In this document: positions 54,906-63,934 of the stretch, piece after piece
Layout: each line of letters opens with the position of its first letter
Position numbering within the stretch: position 1 is the stretch's first letter
Assembly: GCA_963795775.1 (NCBI GenBank)
Contig: CAWCJL010000005.1
Location: 682,001 to 746,000 of the forward strand
Direction of reading: 5' to 3'
Source of the DNA: CAWCJL01 sp963795775
GTDB lineage: Bacteria; Acidobacteriota; Terriglobia; Terriglobales; Acidobacteriaceae
DNA: 64,000 nt
Notes under the pieces: generated by a model
Databases searched by the model: none
Told to the model about the DNA's origin: nothing
Seen by the model: the letters and a program-made list of their open reading frames with translations, nothing else
Made by a program: the position numbers and the translations under genes

Positions 54906-56753
54906 ATGCCGAGGATTTCGCGTAGGACCTTTATCAAGAGCGGCGCGGTGGCGAGTGCGGCCACGCTTGCGTTGCGCGCTGGACTCAGCAAGGCAGACCC
55001 GGCAGCGCAGGTCGCCATCACTCCCAAGCTTTCGCAGTTCGAGTATGCGGATGTGAAGCTGCTCGATGGGCCGATGCTCGACCAGTTCAACCAGAACCAT
55101 GCGTTGTTTATGTCGCTTGATGACGACCGGCTGCTCAAGCCGTTTCGCAAGCGCGCAGGACTGCCCGCTCCCGGGGAAGATATGGGTGGCTGGTACAACG
55201 ATAGTCCGGACTATGACCCGCCAAAGAACATGACCGGGTACATTGCCGGACACAGCTTCGGGCAATACCTGTCCGGGCTGGCGCGCGCCTACGCCATCAC
55301 CGGCTCCAAGCCCACGCAGGAAAAGGTCCAGCGGCTGGTGCGCGGCTTCGCACCAACCGTGAGCGGGAAGTTCTACGTAGGCTATCCGCTGCCGGCGTAT
55401 ACCTTCGATAAAACCAACTGTGGGTTGATTGATGCGCACCAGTTCGCAGGAGATCCGACGGCACTGGCTGTGCTGAACCATGCGACCGATGCGGTGCTGC
55501 CGTTCCTGCCGAAGAAGGCGCTCACACGCGAAGAAATGTGTGCGCTGCCTCACCCGAATATCTCCTTCTGCTGGGACGAGAGTTACACGCTTCCAGAAAA
55601 TCTGTATCTTGCCTATCGCCGTGGTGCGGGCCCGCGCTTTCGCGACCTGGCGACCCGCTATTTGCAGGATGATACTTACTTCAATCCGTTGGCGGCTGGA
55701 GAGAACGTATTGCCGGGTCTGCACGCTTACAGCCATGTGAATGCGCTATCGTCGGCGTCGCAGGCATATCTTGTGTTGGGAAGTGAGAAGCACCTGCGTG
55801 CTGCCCGGAATGGCTTCGAGTTCGTCAGAACCACCCAGAGCTTCGCCACTGGCGGATGGGGCCCGGATGAGACGTTTCGCAAGCCGGGCAGCGGGGATAT
55901 GGGCGCAAGCCTTACAAAGACGCACTCCAGCTTTGAAACGCCCTGCGGCTCCTACGGGCACTTCAAGATCACGCGATACCTGATGACGATCTCCGGAGAT
56001 AGCCGTTACGGAGACAGCATGGAGAAGGTGCTTTATAACACTATCCTCGGGGCCAAACCCACCACGCAGGACGGCCACACCTTCTACTATTCGGATTACA
56101 ACAATTCCGGTTCGAAGTTCTATCACCAGGACAAGTGGCCCTGTTGCTCAGGAACCTTTCCGCAGGTTGCCGCAGACTACGGGATCAGCTCTTATCTACG
56201 CAGTCCCGAGGGCGTGTACGTGAATCTTTACGTGCCCTCGGTACTAAGCTGGCGCCAGAACGGGGCGTCGTGCAAGCTGACACAGCGCACCCAATACCCA
56301 TACACGCCGGAGACTAGTCTGGAGTTTGAGACCAGCCGCCCGGAAAGCTTCGCAGTCTATCTCCGCGTGCCTGCGTGGGCAGGACGCAAGTCCACGGTCG
56401 CGGTGAACGGGAAGCCGTTTGCGGCCGAGCTCAAGCCCGGGACCTTCGTCCCGATACGGCGCACTTGGAAGACGGGCGACCGAGTGGAGTTCACGCTGGA
56501 TATGCCGATGCAGCTGGAGGCGGTTGACCCGCAGCATCCGAACACGCTCGCTCTACTACAGGGTCCGCTCACGCTGTTCGCCATCGGTGACCAGGCGTCT
56601 CCTGTTACGCGCGCGCAACTCCTGAGTGCGAAGCAGACCGCGACGGGATCGAGTGAATGGAAGATAGCGAGTGACCGAGGAGCCATGAGGTTGAAAGCCT
56701 TTCCGGCCATCCAAAACGAGAAGTACCGGCTGTATCACGAGGTCCAGATCTGA
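54906..56753 (+). CDS. Second GH127-family (DUF1680) enzyme, Tat-exported
   Basis: A 615-aa paralogue from a different subgroup. Tat signal 'SRRTFIKSGAVASAATLALRAG'. The hydrolase region starts 'VKLLDGPMLDQFNQNHALFMSLDDDRLLKPFRKRAGL', with 'GHSFGQYLSGLARAYAITG', 'HAYSHVNALSSASQAYLVLG', 'GGWGPDETF', 'SSFETPCGSYGHFKITRYLM' and the Cys413-Cys414 pair in 'KWPCCSGTFPQVAADYG'. The sandwich part has 'YLRVPAWAGRKSTVAVNGKPF' and 'LALLQGPLTLFAIG'. It follows the first GH127 gene by 63 bp with GAAGGAG before the ATG, so probably one transcript. Low similarity to its neighbour suggests a complementary linkage or position specificity. Confidence 0.92.
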   Translation: MPRISRRTFIKSGAVASAATLALRAGLSKADPAAQVAITPKLSQFEYADVKLLDGPMLDQFNQNHALFMSLDDDRLLKPFRKRAGLPAPGEDMGGWYNDSPDYDPPKNMTGYIAGHSFGQYLSGLARAYAITGSKPTQEKVQRLVRGFAPTVSGKFYVGYPLPAYTFDKTNCGLIDAHQFAGDPTALAVLNHATDAVLPFLPKKALTREEMCALPHPNISFCWDESYTLPENLYLAYRRGAGPRFRDLATRYLQDDTYFNPLAAGENVLPGLHAYSHVNALSSASQAYLVLGSEKHLRAARNGFEFVRTTQSFATGGWGPDETFRKPGSGDMGASLTKTHSSFETPCGSYGHFKITRYLMTISGDSRYGDSMEKVLYNTILGAKPTTQDGHTFYYSDYNNSGSKFYHQDKWPCCSGTFPQVAADYGISSYLRSPEGVYVNLYVPSVLSWRQNGASCKLTQRTQYPYTPETSLEFETSRPESFAVYLRVPAWAGRKSTVAVNGKPFAAELKPGTFVPIRRTWKTGDRVEFTLDMPMQLEAVDPQHPNTLALLQGPLTLFAIGDQASPVTRAQLLSAKQTATGSSEWKIASDRGAMRLKAFPAIQNEKYRLYHEVQI

Positions 56754-57093
56754 CTCGGCGCGCGGCGGCTGTTGCCTGCGAAGGCAGTCATCGCCGTGGG
56801 CTCCGAACTGTTAGCATTCCCCTTGTCTGCTGCCGCTTTGCCTGCTCAGCGTTCTACGCGGTCCGCCTCAAGCCACCGTACGTGAAGCCAAAGTGCTGTC
56901 CACCCTGCTCCGGTCCGCCTATGTATCACTGACCGGTACGGAATGAAGCACAGATGGCCAGCCCTGCTGAGCGGTACCAGGCACGTTCGTCATCGAGTCC
57001 TCGCTACTCGTCACCTCGTCCTCGCTCGTCAGGATTGCCTTTCACCTCGGGAGAACCCTATGCTGGAACGGACAGGCCGACCCGGAGCTTCCT
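56754..57093. other. 340-bp intergenic region before the second TonB receptor
   Basis: No gene supported. It may contain a separate promoter for the receptor at 57094. A GC-rich repeat-like string of CGTCxTCGCTxGTC variants at about 56985-57035 is probably chance. Confidence 0.4.
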
Positions 57094-59409
57094 TTGCGGA
57101 TTGCTGCATTTCTTCTTATGTTTCTGCTGATTCTGCCGTGCTCGGCCCAGAGCGAGACAGGGGAGCTACGTCTGCGCGTCGTGGATCCGGGCGGCCTTGC
57201 CTTACCCGGATCTGTGGTGTTGGAAAGTGACGCGAATCAGCTGCGAAAGGTCCTGACCACAGACAGTGAAGGCCTGCTGGACGCGAAGCTACTACCGTTT
57301 GGTGTCTACCGCGTCACGGTGCAGCACGACGGCTTCCAAGCAGCCGTGCAGGTGGTCACGATCCAGAGCGGTCTTCCTCTCACCACAGAAATTCAGTTGC
57401 ACATCGCCGCACCCGGAACCGTGGTGGAGGTGCACGATGGGGCGACGCTGCTCGACCCGGAGCGCGCAGGCTCCGTAAACCGCATCGGCAAGAGCACCAT
57501 CGAAACCCGACAGGGCTCACTACCGGGGCGCGCTCTCATTGACCTCGTGAACGATCAGCCGGGCTGGCTGCTCGAAGGCAACGCCGTGCTTCATCCGCGC
57601 GGTTCGGAGTACCAGACGCAGTATGTGGTGGATGGCGTGCCGCTGACGGACAATCGCGCGCCCGGAGCAAACGTGCAGTTAGGCGGCGAAGGTGTCGATT
57701 CCGTGGGCGTCTATACTGCCGGCATTCCTGCCGAATACGGACGCAAGATGGGTGGCGTCATCGAGGTGTCCACGGTCCAAGATCCGCGCAAGGGACTGCA
57801 CGGCACTCTGGAACTGAACGGCGGCAGTTTCTCCACTGCGGGCGGCTATTCCATGCTGCAGTACGGCTGGGGCAAAAATAGCGCGAGCCTCAGCGCGGAC
57901 GGCGCCCGCACTGACTGGTACCAGAACCCGCCGGTGCTGCAGAACTTCACCAACAGCGGCACTACGGGCGATTTCGCCGGCTCGTTCGAGCGCGATCTAT
58001 CATCCAGCGATCGCCTGAGTCTATCAGTGCGACATGAACTCGCACGCTTCCTCATCCCGAACGAGTTTGTGCAGCAGGAGTCAGGGCAGCGCCAGGATCG
58101 CGATGCGCTGGAGACGATCGGCATCGCCTCTTACCAGCATCTCTGGTCTCCGCATCTTCTCGGCGATCTGCATGCCATGGTGCGCGATGACACGACGCAC
58201 CTCAACTCGAATGCATCCTCGACGCCGATTCTTGCCGGCCAGGATCGCGGCTATCGCGAGAGCTACATCAAGGGCCTGCTTACCGCAGACCGAGGCGCGC
58301 AGGAGTGGAAAGCCGGCGCTGAAGGTGATTTCACCAACCTGCACGAGCAGTTCGCGTACATCATCACGGATCCATCGCAGTTCGACCCCAGCACGCCGCT
58401 CACCTTCCAGTTTGCACAGCGCGGACACGACCGCGAACAAGCCGTTTTCGTGGAGGACACCTGGCGTCCGCGCCACTGGGTGGTCGCAGCCGGCCTGCGC
58501 TGGGATCATTACAGCCTGGTTGTGGACCAAAGTGCTTTCAGTCCGCGCCTCTCCGTTTCGCACTACTTCCCGGGCCATGATCTCATTGCCCACATCTCGC
58601 TCGATCGCGTGTTCCAGACACCGGCGTTTGAAAATATCCTGCTTTCCAGTTCGCCCGCTGTTGCCTCGCTGAATCCGGAGGTCCTTCGCGTGCCCGTTGA
58701 GCCCTCGCACGGCACCTACTACGAAGCGGGGCTGAGCAAGGCCTTTGCCGGGCAACTACGACTCGACGTAAACACGTTTCTGCGCGATCTCGATAACTTC
58801 GCAGATGACGATCAATTGCTGGATACGGCGATCAGCTTTCCTATCTCGTTCCGCAAGGCCCGTGTCTACGGCGCGGAAGGCAAGCTGGAACTGCCGCACT
58901 GGAATAAGTTCTCCGGCTTTGCGAGTTATTCATACCTGGTTGGGTCCGCTTATCTCCCGGTTACCGGGGGGCTGTTCCTGGGCGACGAGGCGACCGAGGC
59001 ATTGCAGGAGCGTTCAGGCCGCTTCTGGGTGACGCAGGACCAGCGCAACACCGTGCGGACGCGACTCCGTTATGCAATGGTTCCCCGCGCCTGGATTGCC
59101 GCAGGAGCCGAGTACGGAAGTGGCCTGCCCGTCGCCTTCACCGGAGATTACGATCAGGCCGTCGCGCAGTACGGTCAGCAATTGGTGGACCGTGTAAACT
59201 TCAGCAACGGTCGGGTCAAGCCCTCGCTGAGTTTGAACGCGTCGGCCGCAGCCGACTTGCTGCGCACCGACAAGCTCACGATGCAGTTACAAATAGACGG
59301 AAACAACCTGACCGATCGCCTCAACCTGATCGACTTCGCCGGTCTGTTCTCCGGTAACGCAGTCGCTCCGCCACGCAGTTGGGATGCCCGCCTGCGGCTC
59401 TCCTTCTGA
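57094..59409 (+). CDS. TonB-dependent receptor, shorter type, with N-terminal carboxypeptidase-D-like domain
   Basis: A 771-aa outer-membrane receptor. The TTG at 57094, with GGAG about 9 bp upstream, gives a short signal peptide ('IAAFLLMFLLILPCSAQS'). CarboxypepD-like domain: 'GELRLRVVDPGGLALPGSVVLES'. Plug: 'LPGRALIDLVNDQPGWLLEGNAVLHPRGSEYQTQYVVDGVPLTDN' region and 'IPAEYGRKMGGVIEVSTV'. The barrel has 'VFVEDTWRPRHWVVAAGLRWDHYS' and ends 'RSWDARLRLSF'. It is shorter than the roughly 1,100-aa receptors in the window and more like classical siderophore/vitamin-type receptors in size. It follows the GH127 pair, so it may belong to the same regulon. Frame intact. Confidence 0.9.
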   Translation: MRIAAFLLMFLLILPCSAQSETGELRLRVVDPGGLALPGSVVLESDANQLRKVLTTDSEGLLDAKLLPFGVYRVTVQHDGFQAAVQVVTIQSGLPLTTEIQLHIAAPGTVVEVHDGATLLDPERAGSVNRIGKSTIETRQGSLPGRALIDLVNDQPGWLLEGNAVLHPRGSEYQTQYVVDGVPLTDNRAPGANVQLGGEGVDSVGVYTAGIPAEYGRKMGGVIEVSTVQDPRKGLHGTLELNGGSFSTAGGYSMLQYGWGKNSASLSADGARTDWYQNPPVLQNFTNSGTTGDFAGSFERDLSSSDRLSLSVRHELARFLIPNEFVQQESGQRQDRDALETIGIASYQHLWSPHLLGDLHAMVRDDTTHLNSNASSTPILAGQDRGYRESYIKGLLTADRGAQEWKAGAEGDFTNLHEQFAYIITDPSQFDPSTPLTFQFAQRGHDREQAVFVEDTWRPRHWVVAAGLRWDHYSLVVDQSAFSPRLSVSHYFPGHDLIAHISLDRVFQTPAFENILLSSSPAVASLNPEVLRVPVEPSHGTYYEAGLSKAFAGQLRLDVNTFLRDLDNFADDDQLLDTAISFPISFRKARVYGAEGKLELPHWNKFSGFASYSYLVGSAYLPVTGGLFLGDEATEALQERSGRFWVTQDQRNTVRTRLRYAMVPRAWIAAGAEYGSGLPVAFTGDYDQAVAQYGQQLVDRVNFSNGRVKPSLSLNASAAADLLRTDKLTMQLQIDGNNLTDRLNLIDFAGLFSGNAVAPPRSWDARLRLSF

Positions 59410-59469
59410 GCTTGGGAGCCACGCCAATTCCGGCGGCTCGCATTGGGAGCCGTGCAGTCTGCTACTCCA

Positions 59470-59697
59470 CTAGTCCGCTTCATCCACAGCGTTGTGGAAG
59501 CAGCTCCGTCCTTGCTGGCACAGCGAGCGATGGACATAGTGCTCGTCCGGGCCGGCCTTGCTCATCGTCTTCAGACACCAGTAGGTGGTGGTCGAGCCCA
59601 GCAGCTCTTCGAGCTCTTCGTGGAAGTCGCCAAACGCGCCGTAGGACGACTTGCAACGGAGCGCGCTACAGCGGATTTGAGTAAGTGGTGTGGTCAT
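59470..59697 (-). CDS. 75-residue Cys-rich protein at the end of the aldehyde oxidoreductase operon
   Basis: A small protein starting at ATG 59697, only 8 bp after the FAD-subunit stop, with GGAG 6 bp upstream within the FAD gene's last codons. It is therefore translated from the operon. It has five Cys (10, 15, 41, 60, 66) and four His (26, 53, 56, 68), with 'RCSALRCKSSYGAFGDFHEELEELLG' as the most ordered stretch. No signal peptide and no family recognised. It takes the genomic slot of PaoD/XdhC-like maturation factors but is far too short to be one. A metal-binding or maturation role is speculation. Confidence 0.7.
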   Translation of the reverse strand: MTTPLTQIRCSALRCKSSYGAFGDFHEELEELLGSTTTYWCLKTMSKAGPDEHYVHRSLCQQGRSCFHNAVDEAD

Positions 59698-59705
59698 GAT
59701 TTCTC

Positions 59706-60710
59706 CTATCCCGCTGCGCTGGGGTCGCGCGGCATGAGACCGGCAGCCAGAAGAATGGTGCGGTAGATGGCGGTTTGGAAGAGCTGGACCTTGTAACTGT
59801 TTTGCGAGAGCGGCGTGGCCACCTGCATAGCGGCCCGGCCTGCCGCGCGCGCACCCGCCTCGTCAATCGGCTTGCCGGCCAGCAGTGCTTCCGCAGCCGT
59901 CGCGCGAATGGGTGTGGGTGCGGCCACGCCCATCACAATGGTCGCCTTGCGGCAGCGTGCGCCATCCATCACCAGCACGACACCGGCATCCGCGAGCGGC
60001 CAGTCGAAGCTCTCTTTCTCACCGTATTTCTGATAGGCGGAGCGCGTGCCCGGTTCGGGGAGGGGGACCAGCACTGCCGTGATCAGCTCACCCGGCTCGA
60101 CCGCTGTTTCCTTGTTCAGGTCCTTTTCCGGTGGCAGATAGAACTCACGCATCGCCACAGTGCGTTTGCCGCGCTTCGATGTGAGCTCGACTTCCGCGTT
60201 CATCGCCAGCAGCGGAACGGCGGTCGAAGAGGGATGCACCATCGCACACGTGCCGTTGTTGACGATCGCGTGGTACTGGTTCTCGCCGGCGTGCGCGTGG
60301 CAGTCGTTGCTGGTGCCGCCCTTCTTGCGGCAGTCGAAGTCACTCGAGCGGAAGTACCAGCACCGCGGCCGCTGCATCAGGTTGCCACCAAGTGTCGCCA
60401 TGTTGCGCACCTGCGGAGTCGCAGCGTGGCCCGCCGCATCGGACAATGCGGCATAGGAACGCTGGATTTCCGGGTGTGCCGCGATCTCGCTCAGCGTAGT
60501 GAGCGAGCCCAGGCGCAGTCCGCTGCTGGTGCTCGAAATACCGCGCAGCGCGTCGATGTTCCGTATGTTGACCAGGCGTGGAGGCGCAACGATATCTTCC
60601 TTCATCAGATCGAGCAGATCGATCCCGCCCGCTTTGACCGTCGCGCCGGGAGTGAGCTGCTCCAGAGCCTGGTCTACCGTGGTGCAGTCCACAAAAGTAA
60701 ACTTGTTCAT
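59706..60710 (-). CDS. FAD-binding subunit of a xanthine-oxidase-family aldehyde oxidoreductase (PaoB-like)
   Basis: A 334-aa medium subunit that passes electrons from the [2Fe-2S] protein to FAD. FAD-binding motifs are 'VKAGGIDLLDLMK' and 'NMATLGGNLMQRPRCWYFR'. Four cysteines, C117, C127, C137 and C155 ('RCWYF...DCRKKGGTSNDCHAHAG...GTCAMVHPS'), match the extra [4Fe-4S]-binding insertion known from PaoB. That separates this enzyme from plain xanthine dehydrogenases. The C-terminal CO_DH_flav_C domain follows ('YQKYGEKESFDWPLADAGVVL'). The start ATG overlaps the preceding gene's stop by 4 bp. It acts as a heterotrimer with the two genes upstream. Confidence 0.93.
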   Translation of the reverse strand: MNKFTFVDCTTVDQALEQLTPGATVKAGGIDLLDLMKEDIVAPPRLVNIRNIDALRGISSTSSGLRLGSLTTLSEIAAHPEIQRSYAALSDAAGHAATPQVRNMATLGGNLMQRPRCWYFRSSDFDCRKKGGTSNDCHAHAGENQYHAIVNNGTCAMVHPSSTAVPLLAMNAEVELTSKRGKRTVAMREFYLPPEKDLNKETAVEPGELITAVLVPLPEPGTRSAYQKYGEKESFDWPLADAGVVLVMDGARCRKATIVMGVAAPTPIRATAAEALLAGKPIDEAGARAAGRAAMQVATPLSQNSYKVQLFQTAIYRTILLAAGLMPRDPSAAG

Positions 60711-63193
60711 GCCTGCGCTTCTTCCTGCACCTGCCCCAGTGCCGTGAGTACATTTGCGGGTGTCATGGGAATGCGCCGCATGCGCACTCCGGTAGCGTTG
60801 TAGAAGGCGTTGGCGATGGCTGCGGCGAGAGTGATGATGCCCGCCGACTCCCCGATGCCGGCCGCATCCGTCGAGCTTTGCGCAAGGTAGTTTTCTACCA
60901 GCGCAATCTCGATTTCCGGCACTTCGCGCGCGCCCAGAATTTTGTAGTTTTCCAGGTTGGCATTGAGCATGAAGCCGTTCTGCCGGTCCATGATGCGCTG
61001 CTCGAACAGGGCATACGAAATGCCCTGCAGCATGCCACCGTTGATCTGGCTGATCACGCCTGTGGGATTGATGGGGCGTCCGCAGTCGTGTGCGCCGAAG
61101 ACCTTCTCGATGTGCACGCGACCGGTCTCGGTATCGACCGCGAGCTCAACATAGTCCACGCCGCCGTAAGTAATCCGCTGCTTCGCATATTCCGGAGCGC
61201 GCGTAGCCCGCGCCGAGATCTCGCTGGTAGGCAGCATGGAGCAGGCGCGCTTCAGCGCCCAGGACTGCGAAGCATCATCCTTGCGGTGGACGCGCCCGGA
61301 TTGGAGAGTGAGCTGGTCCGCCGTGGTATTCAGTCGCGGCGCAATGGCCGCCAGCAACTGCTGCTTCGCCTGGTACGCCGCGTTGCGCGTCGCGGGCGTG
61401 ATGGAGCCGGCGGTGATGCTGCCGCCCGAATCCGGCCCGATGGGGTAGCGTGTGTCCCCAATGCGCACCACCACTTCGTGCGGAGGAACGCCAAACTCCT
61501 CCGCGACGACCTGCGCGAGGATCGTCTTGGTGCCGGTGCCGAGATCCTGGACTGCTGAGAGAAGTTCCACGGAGCCGTCGCGCGAAACGCGAACTTCGCA
61601 AGAGGAATCCATGTTGACGAAGCGATACCAGACGGACTGCGCCACGCCCATGCCGCGCTTGATCGGTCCGCTGTCGGCTCCCGCCGGGCGGCGCTGGCTC
61701 CAGTTCGTCCGCTCGCGAATGATCTGCCGCTCCACCTTGCGCGCGGGGTTTTCATCGATCTTTTCGCGCAACGCGAGCGGGTCCATATTCAGCTTCACCG
61801 CCAGTTCGTCGATCGTCTGTTCGAAAGCGAAACAGCCCTGCGGGTGGCCTGGCGCGCGGAACGCCGCACCCGGACCGGCATTGGTGAATACGTCATATTC
61901 TTCCGTGAGCAGGTTGGGGCACTTGTAGAGATTCGTCGCCGGTCCGGCTGTTCCCGCCCCGGTGCCGACGCCCGCCGTGCCATAGCTGGTGAGCTGGATG
62001 GCCGTGAGCGTGCCATCGCGCCGCGCTCCGACTTTTAGCTTCTGGTGGGAGTCCGGCCGGTTGGAGACGAGGTGTTCCTGCCGCCGGTCGAGCATCAGGC
62101 GAACCGGCGCGCCCGCCTTGCGCGAAAGGTTCGCTGCCACCACGCCCTCGTTGCCGGCACCGAACTTCGCCCCGAAGCCGCCGCCCATGTATTCCGTGAT
62201 GACGCGGACCTTGCTCTTGGGCAGCTTGAAGACTTCGGCAAACTCGTCGCGCACGCTCGACGTGCCCTGCGTGGATGCGTAAACCGTCACTTCTTCGGGC
62301 TTCCAGTCCACTACGAAGCCATGTGTCTCCAGCGCCGAATGCGTCTGCACCTGCGTGAAATATTCCGCTTCAACGACCACGTCGGCGTGCGCAAACCCCT
62401 GCGCCGGGTCACCTACCAGCTTGCGCTCCGGTCCGTGCACATTGCCCACTTGCGGCACGCCTTTGGGACCGCCGCCGCCACCCGCGCTTCCCGCAGCATC
62501 GGCCGGACCGGGGAAGACCTTGGGGGCATCCGCGGACCGCGCCTCCGTGCGATCCACCACGAATGGCATGGTGTCGTACTGGACCTTCACCAGCTTGGCC
62601 GCGTCGTTCGCGATGGCCTGCGTGACGGCGGCCACCCCGGCTATCGGCTGCCCGGCGTAGCGCACGATGGGGTAGCGTGAAGGGGTTTCGTCTGCCGGGT
62701 TGCGCAGTTCGGCATTTCCGAATACGTGCTGGATCACGTACACGGCGCGCACGCCCGGCAGCTTCTCCGCTGCGCTGGTGTCCACGGAAAGCACGCGTCC
62801 ATGCGGCACGGAAGCATCCACCATGCGCGCGTACAGCATGCCTGGAAGCTGAACATCGGCGGTGTATTTACCTTTGCCCATCGCCTTCGCCGGCCCGTCA
62901 TAGCGCACCGTGGGTTTGCCGATATAAGCAAGCTCCGCATTGGGCGGCAGCGGCGGTGGCTCGCTGGCCGGCACCTCGCGTTGCACTTTCTCGAGCCCAA
63001 GCTCCGGGATGCCGAAGACAAAGTTGTCCGTGCGCTTGTTGGCATGCGGCTGGGCTGCCGTAGCTGGCGTGGCGGCGTCCTTCTTCTCCGCGTCCCGGGT
63101 CGGCTTGGCCTCGCCCTGAACGCCCTTCTGCCGAGACTTTTCCTGGGACGCACCTTCTTGCTGCTGGGCTTCGCGAAGCAGGTCGGTTTCCAT
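60707..63193 (-). CDS. Molybdopterin-binding catalytic subunit of aldehyde oxidoreductase (PaoC-like)
   Basis: An 828-aa large subunit of the xanthine oxidase family. The catalytic Glu is Glu782 in 'AAGIGESAGIITL'. Moco-binding segments are 'EYMGGGFGAKFGAGNE', 'AFRAPGHPQGCFAFEQTIDELA', 'QDLGTGTKTILAQVVAEEFG' and 'SGGSITAGSI'. An unusual N-terminal extension of about 85 residues, Lys/Glu/Gln/Ala-rich ('LLREAQQQEGASQEKSRQ' onward), precedes 'YIGKPTVRYDGPAKAMGKGKYTADV'; it is probably disordered. It has no signal of its own, consistent with co-export on the Tat signal of the iron-sulfur subunit. Gene order is FeS, Mo, FAD here, whereas E. coli paoABC is FeS, FAD, Mo. Confidence 0.93.
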   Translation of the reverse strand: METDLLREAQQQEGASQEKSRQKGVQGEAKPTRDAEKKDAATPATAAQPHANKRTDNFVFGIPELGLEKVQREVPASEPPPLPPNAELAYIGKPTVRYDGPAKAMGKGKYTADVQLPGMLYARMVDASVPHGRVLSVDTSAAEKLPGVRAVYVIQHVFGNAELRNPADETPSRYPIVRYAGQPIAGVAAVTQAIANDAAKLVKVQYDTMPFVVDRTEARSADAPKVFPGPADAAGSAGGGGGPKGVPQVGNVHGPERKLVGDPAQGFAHADVVVEAEYFTQVQTHSALETHGFVVDWKPEEVTVYASTQGTSSVRDEFAEVFKLPKSKVRVITEYMGGGFGAKFGAGNEGVVAANLSRKAGAPVRLMLDRRQEHLVSNRPDSHQKLKVGARRDGTLTAIQLTSYGTAGVGTGAGTAGPATNLYKCPNLLTEEYDVFTNAGPGAAFRAPGHPQGCFAFEQTIDELAVKLNMDPLALREKIDENPARKVERQIIRERTNWSQRRPAGADSGPIKRGMGVAQSVWYRFVNMDSSCEVRVSRDGSVELLSAVQDLGTGTKTILAQVVAEEFGVPPHEVVVRIGDTRYPIGPDSGGSITAGSITPATRNAAYQAKQQLLAAIAPRLNTTADQLTLQSGRVHRKDDASQSWALKRACSMLPTSEISARATRAPEYAKQRITYGGVDYVELAVDTETGRVHIEKVFGAHDCGRPINPTGVISQINGGMLQGISYALFEQRIMDRQNGFMLNANLENYKILGAREVPEIEIALVENYLAQSSTDAAGIGESAGIITLAAAIANAFYNATGVRMRRIPMTPANVLTALGQVQEEAQA

Positions 63194-63851
63194 TTAGGCC
63201 TCCTTCTTTGCGGAAACGGATACCAGCGCGGCCGCCTGTCGCGGTTGCTGCGCGGCGTCCAGGGTAGCGGCAAAGATCTTCGGGTAAGCGCCGCAGCGGC
63301 ACAGGTTGCCACTGATGGCATGCTTCACATCCGCGAGCTGCGGATTGGGGTTGCGCTCCAGCAGTGCAGCGCAGCTCATCACCATGCCCGGCGTGCAGAA
63401 GCCGCATTGCATCGCATCGTGCTTCACAAAAGCTGCCTGCACTGGGTGCATGGTTTCGCCGTGCGAAAGCCCTTCAATGGTGGTGATCTCGCGCCCGGTC
63501 GCATCCACCGCAAGCGTCATGCAAGCCAACGCAGGCTTCTTGTCCAGCCAAATGGTGCAGGCCGAGCAGGATCCCCGGTCGCAGACTATTTTGGTTCCGG
63601 TCAGACCGAGCTGGTCGCGCAGGGTCTCAGCCAACGTGTAACGCGGCTCCACGCTCACGGCGCGCTCCTGCCCATTCACGCGCAGCACGATGGGCACTGC
63701 ATTCGGGCCTAAACGCGCGCTCGGGGGCGGTGGGATCGTGGGCTTCCCGAGCAAGCGCCTGAGCAGACTCAAGCACCGTGCCCGCAGCGGCCACGCCCGC
63801 TCCCTTAAGGAAGCCGCGGCGGGAGAAGGTTGTTCTGGGAGTGTCAGTCAT
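63194..63851 (-). CDS. [2Fe-2S] subunit of aldehyde oxidoreductase (PaoA-like); Tat signal out of frame
   Basis: The small iron-sulfur subunit. The mature part has both clusters: C64, C69, C72 and C84 ('CDRGSCSACTIWLDKKPALAC') and C123, C126, C158 and C160 ('CGFCTPGM', 'LCRCG'), numbered from a TTG at 63772. A twin-arginine signal ('SRRGFLKGAGVAAAGTVLESAQAL') starts at ATG 63851 but is one frame away. Deleting one base of the five-base run at 63723-63727 fuses them as 'REAHDPTAPSARLGPNAVPIVLRV'. As written, the TTG frame would give a cytoplasmic protein with no signal, and the ATG frame a dead-end peptide. It is separated from the large subunit by one base. Confidence 0.88.
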
Positions 63852-63934
63852 AAAGCGGCCTCGCAAATGGGGAATAGCGTGCCTGTTCCGCAAGTAAACT
63901 GGTAACTAATTCTGCCATGACCGGAGGGTTCGCG

